A DNA stretch of 64,000 nt from Oscillospiraceae bacterium (GTDB taxonomy: Bacteria > Bacillota > Clostridia > Oscillospirales > Ruminococcaceae): positions 1 to 64,000 of the forward strand of contig JAAVIC010000002.1 of NCBI GenBank assembly GCA_014799385.1. Reading direction: 5' to 3'. The notes below the pieces were generated by a model. The model had not been told where the DNA came from and ran no database searches. It worked only from the letters and a program-made list of their open reading frames with translations. Both the position numbers and the translations under genes were made by a program. Of this stretch, positions 8,866 through 19,096 are shown piece after piece. The stretch's first letter is position 1. Every line of letters begins with the position of its first letter.

Positions 8866-10098
8866 ATGGAAGAAAAACAACTCGAAAAAGCAATTTTAGT
8901 TTCCGCCGACATTGGCGAATACGACTGTGAAGCGTCCGTGGACGAGCTTTCTGAGCTTGCCAAGACCGCCGGCGCGGAGGAAATCGCCCGCGTGATTCAA
9001 AAGCGTGACGCTTACGAATCCGCGACCGTAATCGGTGAGGGGAAGCTCACCGAGGTAAAAGAACTCTGCCAAAATCTGGGGGCAACGCTGCTGATTTTCG
9101 ACTGCGAGCTTACCGCCTCGCAAATCCGCAACATAGAGGACGAAACGGAAGTCCGCGTAATCGACCGCACAATGCTGATTCTGGACATCTTCGCCGCCCG
9201 TGCCGTATCGCGCGAGGGTAAGATTCAGGTCGAGCTGGCTCAACTGAAATATCGCCTGCCGCGCCTGATGGGAATCGGCGCGAGTCTGGATAAGCTCGGC
9301 GGCGGAATCGGCACGCGCGGACCGGGTGAAACGCAGCTAGAAACCGACCGTCGCCACATTCGCCGCCGTATTGACAAGCTTTCCGCAGAACTTAAAGAAC
9401 TGGAGGAGCGCCGCGGTTACTCGCGTGAACGCCGCAAAAAGGACAACGTTCAAGTCGGCGCGATTGTCGGCTATACCAATGCGGGGAAATCCACACTGTT
9501 GAATCTGCTGACAGGCGCGGACGTTCTCGCCGAGGACAAGCTGTTCGCAACGCTTGACCCGACTTCCCGCGCGATTGAGCTTCCGGACGGACGCAGCTTG
9601 ACGATTGTTGACACCGTAGGACTTATCCGCCGTCTGCCGCATCACCTTGTGGAGGCGTTCAAGTCCACACTTGAAGAGGCGGCTTGCGCGGACATAATTC
9701 TGCATGTGTGCGACGCTTCCGACCCCGAAGCCGCCGAAAAAGCCGAGGTCACGCTTTCCACACTCGCTGAGCTTGGCGCGGCGGAAATCCCGACCGTGAC
9801 GATTTTCAACAAGTGTGACAAAATTGCCGAGCAAATACCGACAGATGACAAAACCGCAAAAATCAGTGCGCTGAAAGGGGAGGGAATCGAGGAGCTTCTG
9901 GAAAAGATTTCCAAGAATCTTCCGCAAACATCTCGCCGAATGAAGCTGCTGCTGCCGTATGACAAGGCGGGATTAACCGCGCAGATCCGCGTGAACGGCA
10001 AGGTGTTCTCCGAGGAGTACACCGAGCGTGGAATCGCTGTGGACGCGTTGGTCGACATTATGCTAATCAAGCAGATGACAGAATATGAGGAGAGGTAA
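8866..10098 (+). CDS. hflX: GTPase HflX
   Basis: GTRGPGETQLETDRRHIRRRI, GYTNAGKSTLLN, FATLDPTSR, DTVGLIRRLPHHLVEAF; start at 8866 chosen because the strong promoter lies at 8798-8826, downstream of the ORF-track start at 8704. Confidence 0.95.
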   Translation: MEEKQLEKAILVSADIGEYDCEASVDELSELAKTAGAEEIARVIQKRDAYESATVIGEGKLTEVKELCQNLGATLLIFDCELTASQIRNIEDETEVRVIDRTMLILDIFAARAVSREGKIQVELAQLKYRLPRLMGIGASLDKLGGGIGTRGPGETQLETDRRHIRRRIDKLSAELKELEERRGYSRERRKKDNVQVGAIVGYTNAGKSTLLNLLTGADVLAEDKLFATLDPTSRAIELPDGRSLTIVDTVGLIRRLPHHLVEAFKSTLEEAACADIILHVCDASDPEAAEKAEVTLSTLAELGAAEIPTVTIFNKCDKIAEQIPTDDKTAKISALKGEGIEELLEKISKNLPQTSRRMKLLLPYDKAGLTAQIRVNGKVFSEEYTERGIAVDALVDIMLIKQMTEYEER

Positions 10099-10118
10099 TT
10101 TTACCTCTCTTTTTTCTC
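10091..10118. terminator. Bidirectional hairpin containing the stop codons of hflX and galK
   Basis: AGAGGTAATTTTACCTCT followed by CTTTTTTCT. Confidence 0.8.
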
Positions 10119-11363
10119 CATCAGCACCTCGCACGCTCCCGTGGGGCGAATCGTAAGCACATGGCAAGTTCCGACACCGAAAGCGCGCTCGGTATTCATT
10201 TTGAACTGTTTGAGCATATCCATCGGAACAAACGCTTGAATTGTTCCTTGAAAGCCCGCGCCGTGAATTTTGCACGCTCCCTTACGATGGAGCGTATTCT
10301 CGGCGAGGATCAGCGCGACTGAAATGCTTTGATTGCGGACGTCCGAGCTATTATACACGTTCTGGAGATATTTGAATGAGCTTTCTCCGCTTTCGCGCGC
10401 GGCGGTCAGAAAATCATCGAAATTCTTATGCTTCAGCGCGTGAACAGCACGTTCCACGCGTTCATTCTCGTTGAAGAAGTGAAGCGCTCTCAGCACCGCG
10501 CGATCTCCCAGCTTGAACCGCAGTCCGCCTATGTTCAGCGTTATGTCTGCAAGAGAAAGTGAGCGAAGAGTTGTACAATCGAAAAATTCCGCGACCATGC
10601 GCATTTCCTTGTCGATCTGCTCAATTTCGGATTGCATATCTTTTTGTTCGGCTTTGGGATCAACTATGCACAGCGCGTGACCGCAAGACGCGAAATCGAA
10701 TGGAATCCCCTCGATAATCGGCGTGTCATCGTCCTTGAAATCAACCGACACGAATCCGCCGACCGAGCAAGCAAGCTGGCTCATCATACCGCATTTTCTG
10801 CCGAAATACGTATTTTCGGCGGTTTGTGCGATTTGCGCGACCTTTACCGGAGAAATTTGTCCGCCATTGTACAAATGTGACAAAATCGTCCCGACAAGCA
10901 CCTCGAATGCCGCCGCGCGGGATAATCCGCCGTTCTCGATAATCGTGGAGGTCGTGTACGCGCGGAATCCGCCGATTTTGTGTCCGCTCTTCTTGAATCC
11001 GCGCACAACACCGCGAATCAAAGCCGCAGCACTGTTTTTTTCGTCCTCGTGGATTTCCAAATCCGAAAGCTCTATTCTGTCTGAGGGAAATCCCTCGGAC
11101 TTTATCTCGATGAAGTCCTCGTCAATCGGTTCGGCGATGGCGATCGTATCCAGATCCACTGACGCGGCAAGCACCTTGCCGTTGTTGTGGTAGGTGTGAT
11201 TTCCGCAAATCTCGGTCTGTCCCGGCGCTCTGAAAAAACGGTGTTCGCCTAACGTACCGAAATGCTCCGCGAAGCCGACCTCGGCGGCGCGATAGCGTTG
11301 AATTTGCCGTTCAAGCTGCTCTGCGGGGTAAATAATGTTTAAGTCGCGTACAATAGGCTTCAT
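10101..11363 (-). CDS. galK: Galactokinase-like GHMP kinase
   Basis: APGQTEICGNHTYHNNGKVLAASVDLDTIAIA, NGGLSRAAAFEVLVGTILSHL, KIHGAGFQGTIQAFV; start at 11363 next to AATAAGGAGG. Confidence 0.85.
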   Translation of the reverse strand: MKPIVRDLNIIYPAEQLERQIQRYRAAEVGFAEHFGTLGEHRFFRAPGQTEICGNHTYHNNGKVLAASVDLDTIAIAEPIDEDFIEIKSEGFPSDRIELSDLEIHEDEKNSAAALIRGVVRGFKKSGHKIGGFRAYTTSTIIENGGLSRAAAFEVLVGTILSHLYNGGQISPVKVAQIAQTAENTYFGRKCGMMSQLACSVGGFVSVDFKDDDTPIIEGIPFDFASCGHALCIVDPKAEQKDMQSEIEQIDKEMRMVAEFFDCTTLRSLSLADITLNIGGLRFKLGDRAVLRALHFFNENERVERAVHALKHKNFDDFLTAARESGESSFKYLQNVYNSSDVRNQSISVALILAENTLHRKGACKIHGAGFQGTIQAFVPMDMLKQFKMNTERAFGVGTCHVLTIRPTGACEVLMEKKER

Positions 11364-11492
11364 GGAATCCTCCTTATTTGAATAAAAATCCAAAATTTCC
11401 GAATGTTTAGGCTCCGTTCGCTGCGCTCACTCCGCCAACATTCGGAAACCGCTCAAAATTCGCTTGCGCGAATTTTGAGTCTTTTTGGATTT
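11364..11492 (-). repeat. Type II structured upstream repeat (galK copy)
   Basis: Gene sense: AAATCCAAAAA-GACTCAAAATTCGC/GCGAATTTTGAGC-GGTTTCCGAATGTT.../AACATTCGGAAA-TTTTGGATTT...AATAAGGAGG-ATTCC-ATG. Confidence 0.75.
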
Positions 11493-11643
11493 TACGATAC
11501 ACCGTGAGGTTGTCGAAATTTCGGAATGCTTAACCTCCACTGCACTTTCGCAATTTGCACGAATCACCAAAAACCTTCTTTGAATCAAAATGTGCTATAT
11601 CCGCACTCCGAAAACGTTTAATGTTTTTGGATATTTTGGTTCA

Positions 11644-12786
11644 CTAATCCTTTTCGGTATAGAACATATGCTTTTCCTTTTCCTTATGTGCGGAAACGCT
11701 CAGCACCAATCCCATACACGCGTGCATCATCAGCATAGCCGTGCCTCCCGTGCTGATAAACGGCAGTGGGATACCGATTACGGGAACTACCGAAAGAACC
11801 ATTCCTATATTTATCACGCAGTGAAAGAACAGCAACGCGAACACGCCCGTGCAAATCATCTTGCCGAGCTTATCCTGCGCGCCCGAAGCGTCCGACAGAA
11901 TCTTCAGACACAGAACCATCAGCACCAATACAACCGCCATACAGCCGATAAATCCCATTGTCATACCGATATACGAAAACACGTAATCGTTGTTTATCTC
12001 AAACGTCCAGTGGTAGTTGTCCGTGTTGGTAAAGCCCAGACCTTTGAGCTGTCCCGAGCCAAGACAAATCGTTCCGTTATATTGCTGCATATAGGCGTCG
12101 AGAATCTCCTGTTCCTGCATTTCCTTGTCGAACAGTATTAAAATGCGCTTGCGGTGGTGATCCTGCATTATGAAATTCCACGCAACGTATAAAATCGGCG
12201 GAACACACGCAATCCCCGCAACGATGTATTTCCACGAAATCCCCGCTGAGAACAGCATTACCACGAAGATGAACACAAATACCAATCCCGAACCTGCATC
12301 ACCCTGTATCATAATCAGCCCGGCAGGGAACAGTCCATGCGCGAGCAGCGGCAGCAGATGCTTCGGGGAGTTTATCTTGTCGCCGATCTTGTGGATATGC
12401 GTGGCGAGCGTGATGATGAACACGAATTTCAGGATTTCGGATGGTTGAATGGAGAGCGGTCCGATTTCCAGCCATGCAAGGTCATCGTCGCGCCGTACAC
12501 CAAGCGGCGTCCATACAAGCAGTTGTAAAATCAACGCAATCGGCGCGATAACAAACCAACATTTCGAGATGAACTTGTAGTCGATAAGGCTTATTACTCC
12601 CGCCGCGCAAATTCCGAGAATCGCCGCCGCAAGCTGAACCTTCACCGCGTGCTCGTCAACGAACCCGGGCTTTACCATTGAATTTACGAGAAATATGTCG
12701 AACACCGTCAATCCAATACAAATCACCGGAATCACCTTATCCATATGCTTAAGGTGATTTCCGAAGAATTTCAGAACTCTTTTCAT
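11644..12786 (-). CDS. FtsW/RodA/SpoVE family protein
   Basis: LEIGPLSIQPSEILKFVFI, GDAGSGLVFVFIF, LSVVPVIGIPLPFISTGGTAMLM. Confidence 0.92.
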   Translation of the reverse strand: MKRVLKFFGNHLKHMDKVIPVICIGLTVFDIFLVNSMVKPGFVDEHAVKVQLAAAILGICAAGVISLIDYKFISKCWFVIAPIALILQLLVWTPLGVRRDDDLAWLEIGPLSIQPSEILKFVFIITLATHIHKIGDKINSPKHLLPLLAHGLFPAGLIMIQGDAGSGLVFVFIFVVMLFSAGISWKYIVAGIACVPPILYVAWNFIMQDHHRKRILILFDKEMQEQEILDAYMQQYNGTICLGSGQLKGLGFTNTDNYHWTFEINNDYVFSYIGMTMGFIGCMAVVLVLMVLCLKILSDASGAQDKLGKMICTGVFALLFFHCVINIGMVLSVVPVIGIPLPFISTGGTAMLMMHACMGLVLSVSAHKEKEKHMFYTEKD

Positions 12787-13051
12787 TTTTCTCCTATATG
12801 ACGAAAAATTATCAATCGTTTAGTGCGGAATATTGCGCGTTTCCCGTGCCGATAGCATGGAACCCGCAGATAATAAACTTCCGCACTTCTATTATATACC
12901 ATTTTTTTACCTTTTTCAATACTATTTCGGTGAAATATCGCCGATTTTGAAATTTCGCCAAAACGACCAAAAAGCCGAAGATTAATGTAAAAATCTTCGG
13001 CTATTTTGATTACAAATTATTCGTTGGTAATTTGCATACGGACGGTTGATT

Positions 13052-15586
13052 TTACTTGCGAACCGCCTTCACCATTTTTTTGAGGAACTCCGTTGAATGG
13101 AGCGGTCTTCCGTTTATAATTCCCTGAACCGCATCCGCGCCGAAATTATGCGCGCGTTCCTGAGCTTCGGGGGTGTCCACGCCCTTGACTGTCACATCAA
13201 TGCCCTTGTCATGGGAGCGATTGATAAGGCTCTTTACGAATGCTGCAGTGATTACATCGTCCGAAAGCCGCCGCGAACGCATCTTTATCGCGGTTATGTA
13301 CGGATTATCTTGTAATGCGGATGTGAAGAAGTTTCCCCCGCGGTCATCGGCGGTTATACCCATTCCCATATCGTTGATTTGCTTCAGGGTTTTCGCGGAA
13401 AGCCCCATCGTGCCATCGCTCTCTTGGATCAGTATGGTAAGCGCATCGGGCGGCAATGAGTATTCCAACACCGCGTTGCGTAGAATCAACATACTTTCAT
13501 TATCGTTCAGCGTATACTCCGGGAATGAAAATTCTACGCGGAAGTCCGGAAGTCCCGACTCACGAATCATCGTACAGAAATTGCAAATCTTATCCGCCAC
13601 AAAACGAAACAGATTTATAGATTTGTCAAGCTGCTGAATTATAGGCTGGAATCGTTCGCGCGAGATGATAATATCACCGTTTGTCCAGTAAAGGTGCGCC
13701 TCGCACGAATAAAGCTCGCCGGTTTCGGCATCGGTTATCGGGGTATAGAGAATGTAGAATCCCTTGAATCCGTTCTCGGCGGATTCGGCAATCAGCTTAC
13801 GGACGCGCTGATTGTCATTCAGACGCTCCTCCAGACCCTCCGAGTAGCACACCGCGTCATGGAGCTTTCTGTCCTTGGCAAGACGCAGAGTCCGTGTTGC
13901 CACGCGAACGCAGTCTGCGATGTCATCGGCATTTTCGGGGAACATTCCTATGCCGGCATAGATGTCCAGTCTGTTTTCGCTGTCGTTCAAGAACCACGGG
14001 GACTTGAATTTCGCAAGTATCGTCTGTGTGAAGCTCATAGCCTCATCACGCGAGAAGTCCTCAATCAGCACAAACAGTACGTCATTGGAAAAACGGTAAA
14101 CTTTTTTCGGAGCTTCGGTTGGGATTGCGCCGATGTATTCCGCGATGCTTTTCACAATATCGTCCGCGTACTGAGTAGAATGAATCTCCGTTAAGTGTTT
14201 GAGATTCGCGATTTCTATGGAGATTACGGCACCCGAATTTCCCTCGGTTATTTCGTCGCGGAAATCCCGCTCGAAAGCGCTTCTGTTCGGAATCCCCGTG
14301 GTGGTATTGTAATAAGCCAGCCGCATAAGGCTCTCCTGAGACGCGGCAAGCTGATTTTCCACAAAGGAGCGGTAAATCACCGTACTGATGATCTGCGTAA
14401 TGGTGCGTATCACCTTACGGTCGCGGTTTGTCCAGAGGCGGTCGGATTTGGGCGAAATGAACACGATAACCCCTTGCGATGTGCCGTTTTCGTAAATCCT
14501 TGACATTGCGAAGCTCCTGTTTCCCGTTCCGCAAACCTCGCTTTCGGGCAGGCACAGCACGGAATTGTTATTAAGCTCGCGGTCAATCTTGGGGATTGCG
14601 GCAGACTTCACCTGAGATGGCATAATACTGCCGTTTTTATCCCACCGATATATGGTGACCGGGTCTGTGGTATCAAGGCAGAACAGAATGTCATCAAGAT
14701 CAAAGTATTCCTTAATCAGCGGAATTACGCACCCGAATGAACTTTCGGTATCCTTGCTCTGCAAAATCATCGAATAGATGTTGTTGATAAGTATCTGATC
14801 CTCGAAATTCTGCCCGAGCAGCTTGTTTGCTTTCTGAGAGTTCTCCATCTCCTCGCTGATAACGAGGTAACTGTTCGCCATTCCCGATACGGTCTGAACC
14901 ATTACATCAAGCAGCGGCGCGGAATTATTGATGTTGTCGGGACTATCGCCGGCGATGATCCATGACGCAACGTTCTGATGCTTGATTCTGATATCCTTTT
15001 TACGTTGATAGTTCATCTTATTGATGTTGATTTCCGAATCCTGACCCTCTGCGGCGGCGATAAGCTGCCCGTCAGAGCCGACAATTATCGAATACAACCC
15101 GTCAATATGCGCAAACGGCTCTTGAATGTGCTCCAGATACTCTGCGCCGAGGATATCCAAAAGCCTGGGCGGATGTTCTACGGAATCCACAGTTGCTCTA
15201 ACGTGCTTGCGGTAGCCGAGCATAACGGAATCTTCGGCGTCGCCCGAGAAATACTGCGTCACATCGAACATCATTCCCGAAATCGCCGCAACGGAACCGT
15301 CCGCGCGGGTTTCCGGCGCGGCGGATACGTAGAACCACTTGTAAGTGCCGTTTACCATCAGGCGTGCGTGCGCCTTGAACTTGTCTTGTCTGTCATTGAT
15401 AACCTCGCCGATTACCTCGCAAAACGGGCTGTAGTCATCGGGATAGATGATTTCTCCCAAGGTTACCGTGTCCATATCGCAGAACGGATTATCTCCGCAC
15501 AGAAACTCAATCGGAAAATCCGGTCTGTATTTCATTCGGAACGAAATAAATTCACTGTTGTTGATTGCTGTTTCAAGTCTAGTCAT
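13052..15586 (-). CDS. PAS-like/GGDEF-EAL domain protein with apparently degenerate catalytic motifs
   Basis: YYNTTTGIPNRSAFERDF (GGDEF-domain start), GGDEF site reads RFSNDVLF, EAL site reads CEAHLYW; C-terminal GADAVQGIINGRPL. Confidence 0.85.
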   Translation of the reverse strand: MTRLETAINNSEFISFRMKYRPDFPIEFLCGDNPFCDMDTVTLGEIIYPDDYSPFCEVIGEVINDRQDKFKAHARLMVNGTYKWFYVSAAPETRADGSVAAISGMMFDVTQYFSGDAEDSVMLGYRKHVRATVDSVEHPPRLLDILGAEYLEHIQEPFAHIDGLYSIIVGSDGQLIAAAEGQDSEININKMNYQRKKDIRIKHQNVASWIIAGDSPDNINNSAPLLDVMVQTVSGMANSYLVISEEMENSQKANKLLGQNFEDQILINNIYSMILQSKDTESSFGCVIPLIKEYFDLDDILFCLDTTDPVTIYRWDKNGSIMPSQVKSAAIPKIDRELNNNSVLCLPESEVCGTGNRSFAMSRIYENGTSQGVIVFISPKSDRLWTNRDRKVIRTITQIISTVIYRSFVENQLAASQESLMRLAYYNTTTGIPNRSAFERDFRDEITEGNSGAVISIEIANLKHLTEIHSTQYADDIVKSIAEYIGAIPTEAPKKVYRFSNDVLFVLIEDFSRDEAMSFTQTILAKFKSPWFLNDSENRLDIYAGIGMFPENADDIADCVRVATRTLRLAKDRKLHDAVCYSEGLEERLNDNQRVRKLIAESAENGFKGFYILYTPITDAETGELYSCEAHLYWTNGDIIISRERFQPIIQQLDKSINLFRFVADKICNFCTMIRESGLPDFRVEFSFPEYTLNDNESMLILRNAVLEYSLPPDALTILIQESDGTMGLSAKTLKQINDMGMGITADDRGGNFFTSALQDNPYITAIKMRSRRLSDDVITAAFVKSLINRSHDKGIDVTVKGVDTPEAQERAHNFGADAVQGIINGRPLHSTEFLKKMVKAVRK

Positions 15587-15944
15587 TTGATCACCGGCTT
15601 TTATATGTCGTTCATCTTTGCGACGGAAATCAACGCTTTAATTTGCAAAAGCAACGAGAACGCTTCAATCCGTGCAAATTGTTACCCGTTAATTGTATTT
15701 TCAACAGATGTAAAAAATGCGGAATTACACACTTTTACTTATCTGCTATATACATTATAACACAAAATTTTCAACAATGCAAGCGGTTTTTTGTGATTTT
15801 TTTAAAATTTTCATATTTTTTTCAAAATAAGGGAGAATTTGACAAAGACAATATAAACCTTGCGGTTCACTCTGCTTGTGGCAAGGTGAACCGCGAGGCT
15901 AGAGCGTTAAATTATCATATTCGAGTGGTGAGTTAGTCGCTCAC

Positions 15945-16841
15945 TCATAATGTTCGGTCAAAAAAGTCCAGGATTCGCTGTTTGCTGTCTGAAATGCACT
16001 CACGGCATTCTTGCGGGTGGTCGGACCACGCTTTCATCATTTTTTGCAGCTTTTTTGCTCTCTTGCCGTCAACAAGCATATCTCCACCCATATTATGGCA
16101 GCCCTTTTCATAAATGCGGCTTTCCACGATGTGGGCATATCCGCAGGTTTTCAGTCTGTTTTCTATGCGGATTGCCGCAACGTCCGACGGCCAGCAGTCA
16201 TCATTTGCGGAAGCCAAAAGCAGCACGTCGGCGTTCATATTTTCAACCGCGATAGCCGATTGTTCGGTTACGGGATTGTTGTCATAGGCAAACCGCAGCA
16301 TTCTGCTCAATCCGTATTTCTTATCCCTTACACATCGTATAAGTAGCTTGGGCAAGCCGGTATTCAACAGTTCCCATTGAGAAAACGGCAGCGCCTCGCC
16401 GTGCCAGGTATACGAGGATTTTCCCGTTCTCTTGAAGGACGATGTCGTACCCTCCATCACATAATCAAACGGAGAAGCCAACGCGATTGTTGAAATTTCA
16501 GGAATTTTTGACGCGCACGCAAGAGTATATAAAGCCCCTTGAGAAATGCCCGTCATTCCTATTTTGAGGTTGGGGTTGCCCGAGCATTGCTTCAGCCGGT
16601 GAATTGCCTTTTCAACATAGTCCAAGGGAATCTCGCTGACAACATTTCCCAATCCGCTCCATAAATAATATCCAAGAAATAACACACTGTAACCCGCGTC
16701 GACAAGAAATTGACCGCTGGCTATTACGCGCTCTTTTTCCGCACCGCTGCCGCCTACGCGTATAATTACCGCATTTTGTTTTCTGCTTCCTTGATGAAAG
16801 CAGGCGGCGAAACCATCTTTTTCAACCGTAAACTCCTGCAT
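15945..16841 (-). CDS. Alpha/beta hydrolase, BAAT C-terminal-like acyl-CoA thioester hydrolase family
   Basis: GMTGISQGALYTLACAS nucleophile elbow; MNADVLLLASANDDCWPSDVAAIRIENRL; GCHNMGGDM. Confidence 0.75.
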   Translation of the reverse strand: MQEFTVEKDGFAACFHQGSRKQNAVIIRVGGSGAEKERVIASGQFLVDAGYSVLFLGYYLWSGLGNVVSEIPLDYVEKAIHRLKQCSGNPNLKIGMTGISQGALYTLACASKIPEISTIALASPFDYVMEGTTSSFKRTGKSSYTWHGEALPFSQWELLNTGLPKLLIRCVRDKKYGLSRMLRFAYDNNPVTEQSAIAVENMNADVLLLASANDDCWPSDVAAIRIENRLKTCGYAHIVESRIYEKGCHNMGGDMLVDGKRAKKLQKMMKAWSDHPQECRECISDSKQRILDFFDRTL

Positions 16842-16851
16842 TTTGTACCCC

Positions 16852-17691
16852 TCAAATTATCTCCTCCGCGTGGCGCGTTACGTGACAGCCCATATTCACC
16901 GCCACAGGTAATCCCGCAATATGTGTGGGAGCTTGCTCGATATTGACATAGAGTGCTGTCACTGTGCCGCCGAAGCCCTGAGAGCCGATTCCCAGACGAT
17001 TTATGCCGTCCAGCATTTCGCGCTCCAGTTCCGCATAGAGCGGCTTGGGATTGCGCACACTCAAATCGCGGCAGAGAGCCTTTTTCGCAAGGAGCGCGCA
17101 CTGCTCGAAATCACCGCCGATACCCACTCCGACCACGATCGGCGGGCACGGATTCGACCCCGCGATTGAAGCCGTTTCCACCACAAAATTCACAATATCC
17201 TCGCGCGTTGCGGACGGTGTGAACATCTTCAGGCGGCTCATATTCTCGCTCCCAAAGCCCTTGGGAGCAACGGTCAAGCGTATTTTGTCCCCAGGAACCA
17301 ACCGCGTGTGAATAATCGCGGGGGTGTTATCTCCGCTGTTCACGCGTTCGAGCGGATCCGAAACAACGGACAGCCGCAGTTTTCCGTCCACATAACCGCG
17401 CGCCACTCCTTGATTTACAGCATTCTCGAAATCGCCGTCTATATGAACTTCTTGACCGATTTCCGCGAAAATCACCGCCATTCCCGTATCCTGACAGATG
17501 GGAACGCCCAGCTCTGCGGCGCAGTCGAGATTAGCGGTGATGTCGCCCAGAACCGACTTACAAATCGGACTTTTCTCGGATTCTGCCGCGCCCTCAATGC
17601 ACTCGCGCATTCCGCACGGCAGCCGCAGATTTGCCTCCACGCACAACCGCGCCACAACCTCCGTAATAGTTTCAGCCTTTATTTCACGCAT
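16852..17691 (-). CDS. Fumarate hydratase class I, alpha-subunit type
   Basis: QDTGMAVIFAEIGQEVHIDGDFENAVNQGVARGY, NTPAIIHTRLVPGDKIRLTVAPKGFGSENMS, ANPCPPIVVGVGIGG-like, GSQGFGGTVTALYVNIEQAPTHIAGLPVAVNMGCHVTRHAE. Confidence 0.93.
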   Translation of the reverse strand: MREIKAETITEVVARLCVEANLRLPCGMRECIEGAAESEKSPICKSVLGDITANLDCAAELGVPICQDTGMAVIFAEIGQEVHIDGDFENAVNQGVARGYVDGKLRLSVVSDPLERVNSGDNTPAIIHTRLVPGDKIRLTVAPKGFGSENMSRLKMFTPSATREDIVNFVVETASIAGSNPCPPIVVGVGIGGDFEQCALLAKKALCRDLSVRNPKPLYAELEREMLDGINRLGIGSQGFGGTVTALYVNIEQAPTHIAGLPVAVNMGCHVTRHAEEII

Positions 17692-17698
17692 CTTTTTC

Positions 17699-17832
17699 TC
17701 CTTATTTTAATAGCAAATCCGAAACCGCACAGACGAAATCCGCTTCGCGGATTTCGTCTGTGCTTGCCGAGCGACCCACTGCACGCGCAGCGTGCAGTGC
17801 GCCGCTCGCATTTCGGATTTGCACTAGTCGCC
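17699..17832 (-). repeat. Type I three-stem upstream repeat (fumarase alpha copy)
   Basis: GCAAATCCGAAA at 17713 pairs with TTTCGGATTTGC at 17811; inner stems GCACAGACGAAATCCGC-GAA-GCGGATTTCGTCTGTGC and CACTGCACGC/GCGTGCAGTG; adjoins CTCCTTATTTTAA (SD on minus strand). Confidence 0.85.
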
Positions 17833-17911
17833 AAAGCCCTTGTTTTGAATTAAAACAGCAAAGACACTGCGTTGTTCAAATTCGCCTTGGTTGGCAATGC
17901 CTTACTTTGAA

Positions 17912-19090
17912 TTAAAACCGCCGTTTTCCGTCTATGAACACCATATCGGGCATAACCGTCACGTCCAGCGGATCTCCCGCGAACAGCGCAAAGTCCGCGT
18001 CCTTGCCGACCTCGATACTCCCCAGGCGGTTTGAGATTCCCAGAATTTCCGCTGCGTTAATCGTGATGGATTTCAGTGCCTCATCGCGCGAAAGTCCCCC
18101 TCGCACCGCAACTGCCGCCGTCAGCGGTAGGTATTGTATCGGTGTTTCGGGGTGGTCCGTGCAGACCGAGAGCTTGATTCCGTGGGAGTTCAGCGCGGCG
18201 GGCGCGGAAATATCGTGATTTATAAGCTCCGGCTTGCCGCGGTCGCCGATAAGCGGACCCATAACCACGCACGGCGCGTCCTCGGCAAGTTCATCGGCAA
18301 TCAGCGCACCTTCGGTGCAGTGAATCAGCACATAATTCAGCCCAAATTCACGCGCTATACGTACCGCCGTGAAAATATCGTCCGCGCGGTGACAGTGAAA
18401 ATGCGCCTGAAGCGGCTCTTCCTTATTAAACAGCGGGAGCATTGCATCGCATTTCGCGTCAAAATCGGGCTTGGAAACCTCATCGTCCGTGCCCTTTAGC
18501 CGATTGTACTCGTCCCAATCCTCCTTGTAACGCAGAGTTTTTCGGAGCTGCTCACGGATAAGCGCGGCAGTCGCCATTCGCGTAATCGGAGTTTCATCGC
18601 GGTCGTTGTACGTGTTTTTGGGATTTTCACCCAGTGCGAATTTAATGCACGCTGGATTCTTGACGACCAGCTTATCCACACGCTTTGAACCTGCGGTTTT
18701 GAGTATCGCGAAGTTTCCTCCAATGGGATTCGCGCTGCCGACTCCCGTGCACACAGCAGTAACTCCCGCCCGCGCCGCGTCCTCAAAGCACCTGTCCATC
18801 GCGTTTATGCTGTCTATCGCGCGGAGCTGCGGAGTAACGGGGTCGGTGCATTCGTTGCCGTCATCGCCTTCAAGCTGCATGGAATAACCATCACTCCACA
18901 TTCCGAGGTGGCAGTGCGCGTCAATAAACCCGGGGTAGAGCGTCCGCCCGTCACCGTTGATCACGTCCTCATCGACCTCAACATATTCGCTCATATCGCC
19001 GATTTCAGTGATTATCTCTCCAAAACGGACAAAGCCGTTATCGTAGTCCTTGGCGGACATTGTTCTTATTCTGACATTCTTAATGACCAT
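17912..19090 (-). CDS. Amidohydrolase (imidazolonepropionase-like)
   Basis: LYPGFIDAHCHLGMW, ALNSHGIKLSVCTDHPETP, GSIEVGKDADFALFAGDPLDV. Confidence 0.9.
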   Translation of the reverse strand: MVIKNVRIRTMSAKDYDNGFVRFGEIITEIGDMSEYVEVDEDVINGDGRTLYPGFIDAHCHLGMWSDGYSMQLEGDDGNECTDPVTPQLRAIDSINAMDRCFEDAARAGVTAVCTGVGSANPIGGNFAILKTAGSKRVDKLVVKNPACIKFALGENPKNTYNDRDETPITRMATAALIREQLRKTLRYKEDWDEYNRLKGTDDEVSKPDFDAKCDAMLPLFNKEEPLQAHFHCHRADDIFTAVRIAREFGLNYVLIHCTEGALIADELAEDAPCVVMGPLIGDRGKPELINHDISAPAALNSHGIKLSVCTDHPETPIQYLPLTAAVAVRGGLSRDEALKSITINAAEILGISNRLGSIEVGKDADFALFAGDPLDVTVMPDMVFIDGKRRF

Positions 19091-19096
19091 TTAGAT

